Shown here piece after piece: positions 7,240 through 8,149 of a stretch of 8,149 bases of DNA. The DNA comes from CAYGTS01 sp964352905 (GTDB lineage: Bacteria > Pseudomonadota > Gammaproteobacteria > JAHCLG01). The DNA lies in contig CAYGTS010000118.1 of the NCBI GenBank assembly GCA_964352905.1, positions 1-8,149 of the forward strand. Direction: 5' to 3'. Position 1 is the first letter of the stretch, and each line of letters begins with the position of its first letter. The notes beneath the pieces are model-generated. The model did not search any database, was not told the origin of the DNA, and was given only the letters and a program-made list of their open reading frames with translations. Position numbers and translations under genes: made by a program.

Positions 7240-7875
7240 ATGCGAATGAATGTTGTAATTGCTATATTTTTATTCTTATTGTTGTTTAGTTTGCCAATTT
7301 TGGGAGTGTATTTTCTCTTTAAAAAGAAAAAAGAAAGCATCCCAACTAATCATAAAGAAGTAATAAATAAGTTTGACTTTTTTTATTTCCCAACATGGTT
7401 ATTATTTTTATGCGCTATTTCAAATCCTTTTTTTATAATATATTGGTGGATGCGCGCTTTTTACATAAATGGCAACGGTGGTAAATTTTCAAAATTCTGC
7501 AGTGCTGCTGTCTTTTCTTTATTCAGCAGGATCACTGCATACTCCTATTTTTATAAATTAAAAGAATATTTATCATTTAAAGGGATAGTTAAAGATTATT
7601 CACCAACAGCATTATGGTCACTTTATATTGTTGCAGCGATTATCAATGTTATAGTTTCCAGATATTATGGTGAAACCTTAGCTGGCTATTATTACATTTT
7701 GTTGAGTGCTATTGCAGCTTACCCACTTGCAAAAACGCAAAGTTTAATGAATGAACTCATTGTTCTTGAAAACAAACCAAAGAAAACACATGTTATGGAT
7801 ATAACAGCCGCAATTGTAATTACTGTTATTTATTACTCTATCTATTTCTATATTCTGTTTAATCGTGCGGGTTGA
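7240..7875 (+). CDS. Multi-spanning membrane protein of unknown function
   Basis: I do not recognise this 211-residue protein with confidence. It has a hydrophobic N-terminal segment (4-27), then a basic loop KKKKES. Further hydrophobic stretches lie near 50-70, 88-104, 122-140, 147-164 and 189-207, so five or six membrane spans. The order FYFPTWLLFLCAISNPFFII-YWW, then a polar loop, FSLFSRI, SPTALWSLY and a final LAKTQSLMNEL recalls bacterial membrane proteins with a GLYELYWFYKNW motif. The match is distant. The start is uncertain: the ATG at 7240 has no proper ribosome binding site. The ATG at 7246 has a weak GAG 9 bases upstream and may be the true start. The gene diverges from the transglutaminase-like operon; base use is similarly AT-rich. 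Downstream lies only repeat DNA. Confidence 0.7.
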   Translation: MRMNVVIAIFLFLLLFSLPILGVYFLFKKKKESIPTNHKEVINKFDFFYFPTWLLFLCAISNPFFIIYWWMRAFYINGNGGKFSKFCSAAVFSLFSRITAYSYFYKLKEYLSFKGIVKDYSPTALWSLYIVAAIINVIVSRYYGETLAGYYYILLSAIAAYPLAKTQSLMNELIVLENKPKKTHVMDITAAIVITVIYYSIYFYILFNRAG

Positions 7876-7930
7876 TAATAAGTTTGTATCTATACCCAAA
7901 GCGATTGGAAAATAGGTTCTCTCTTCTTCC

Positions 7931-8067
7931 GTCATTGTGACTGCCGCACTTCGTTTGCAGTGACCGGTGAAGCAATCCAAGGGAGAGGATCTTTGAGCGA
8001 GCAAGCATTGTGGAATTTTGCTAATTCGAAATCCTTTCCCAATTGCTTCGCTCACGCTCGCAATGAT
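7931..8067. repeat. Imperfect long inverted-repeat (hairpin) element
   Basis: Two arms face each other. TCATTG (7932-7937) pairs with CAATGA (8061-8066). GAAGCAAT (7969-7976) pairs perfectly with ATTGCTTC (8042-8049). GGGAGAGGAT (7981-7990) pairs with ATCCTTTCCC (8031-8040) at 9 of 10 positions. About 40 bases form the loop. The left arm also holds an inserted small hairpin, GTGACTGC (7937-7944) / GCAGTGAC (7957-7964), absent from the right arm. GAAGCAAT-type repeats are, to my knowledge, dispersed in intergenic DNA of several low-GC gammaproteobacteria. No transposase is present, so this is a non-autonomous or palindromic repeat. A minus-strand open frame over it is a by-product. Confidence 0.6.
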
Positions 8068-8097
8068 ACGGTCTTGCATCTTCACAGGTGAGCGGTA

Positions 8098-8149
8098 CAG
8101 CAATTCCCGGTGTAGCGAGGAACAGCCATATTTGGGCAATCTCACATTA
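8098..8149 (-). repeat. Degenerate dispersed repeat, inverted partner of the window's left end
   Basis: Read on the minus strand from 8149 this begins TAATGTGA and continues with TTGCC, CAAAT, GTTC and GAATTGCTG, in the same order as 2-65 on the plus strand. It lies next to the hairpin element at 7931-8067 and may belong to the same repeat cluster. Since it runs to the last base, its full length is unknown. Confidence 0.5.

Noticed and set aside
7744..8145. Minus-strand open frame of 133 codons at the right end
   Set aside because: It runs through the hairpin repeat and the end repeat and overlaps the 3' part of the membrane protein gene. Its translation (for example IIASVSEAIG and CKRSAAVTMT) is the pattern such repeats give when translated. 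It has no family likeness of its own.
1..8149. Complete mobile element or defence system spanning the window
   Set aside because: There is no transposase, integrase, nuclease, CRISPR array or toxin-antitoxin pair, and four of the six genes are complete members of familiar families. The end repeats alone do not prove an element.

Overview
This window is 8.1 kb of AT-rich bacterial chromosome. It carries six protein genes and several short inverted repeats. The proteins (a homotetrameric-type cytidine deaminase, an M32 carboxypeptidase, a FadE-like acyl-CoA dehydrogenase of about 590 residues) suit a low-GC gammaproteobacterium. The low GC and the dispersed repeats with GAAGCAAT cores recall Legionella/Coxiella relatives. 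That placement is inference only, because no taxonomic marker is present.

Layout. Bases 1-70 hold no gene, only a degenerate repeat. A cytidine deaminase gene (minus strand, cdd) and an M32 metallocarboxypeptidase gene (plus strand) diverge from a short shared promoter region. The carboxypeptidase gene runs tail-to-tail into an acyl-CoA dehydrogenase gene (minus), and their stop codons overlap. Upstream of the dehydrogenase is an unusually GC-rich, structure-prone interval at about 3885-4000. Next is a tightly coupled minus-strand pair: an exported DUF3857/transglutaminase-like protein followed by a DUF805 membrane protein with a soluble C-terminal domain. After a 265-base intergenic region, an unrecognised multi-spanning membrane protein lies on the plus strand. 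The last 270 bases are repeat DNA, including an imperfect hairpin element. The final 52 bases are a degenerate inverted copy of the first 65 bases.

Function. The first three genes are housekeeping: pyrimidine salvage, peptide trimming and fatty acyl-CoA oxidation. Their adjacency shows no obvious common pathway. The transglutaminase-like/DUF805 pair is almost certainly one operon and probably acts at the cell envelope, but its substrate is unknown. I found no complete transposase gene, phage gene, CRISPR array, tRNA or rRNA. No clearly new system is demonstrated. The best candidates for follow-up are the matching repeats at the two window ends, the structured interval upstream of the dehydrogenase gene, and the envelope pair.
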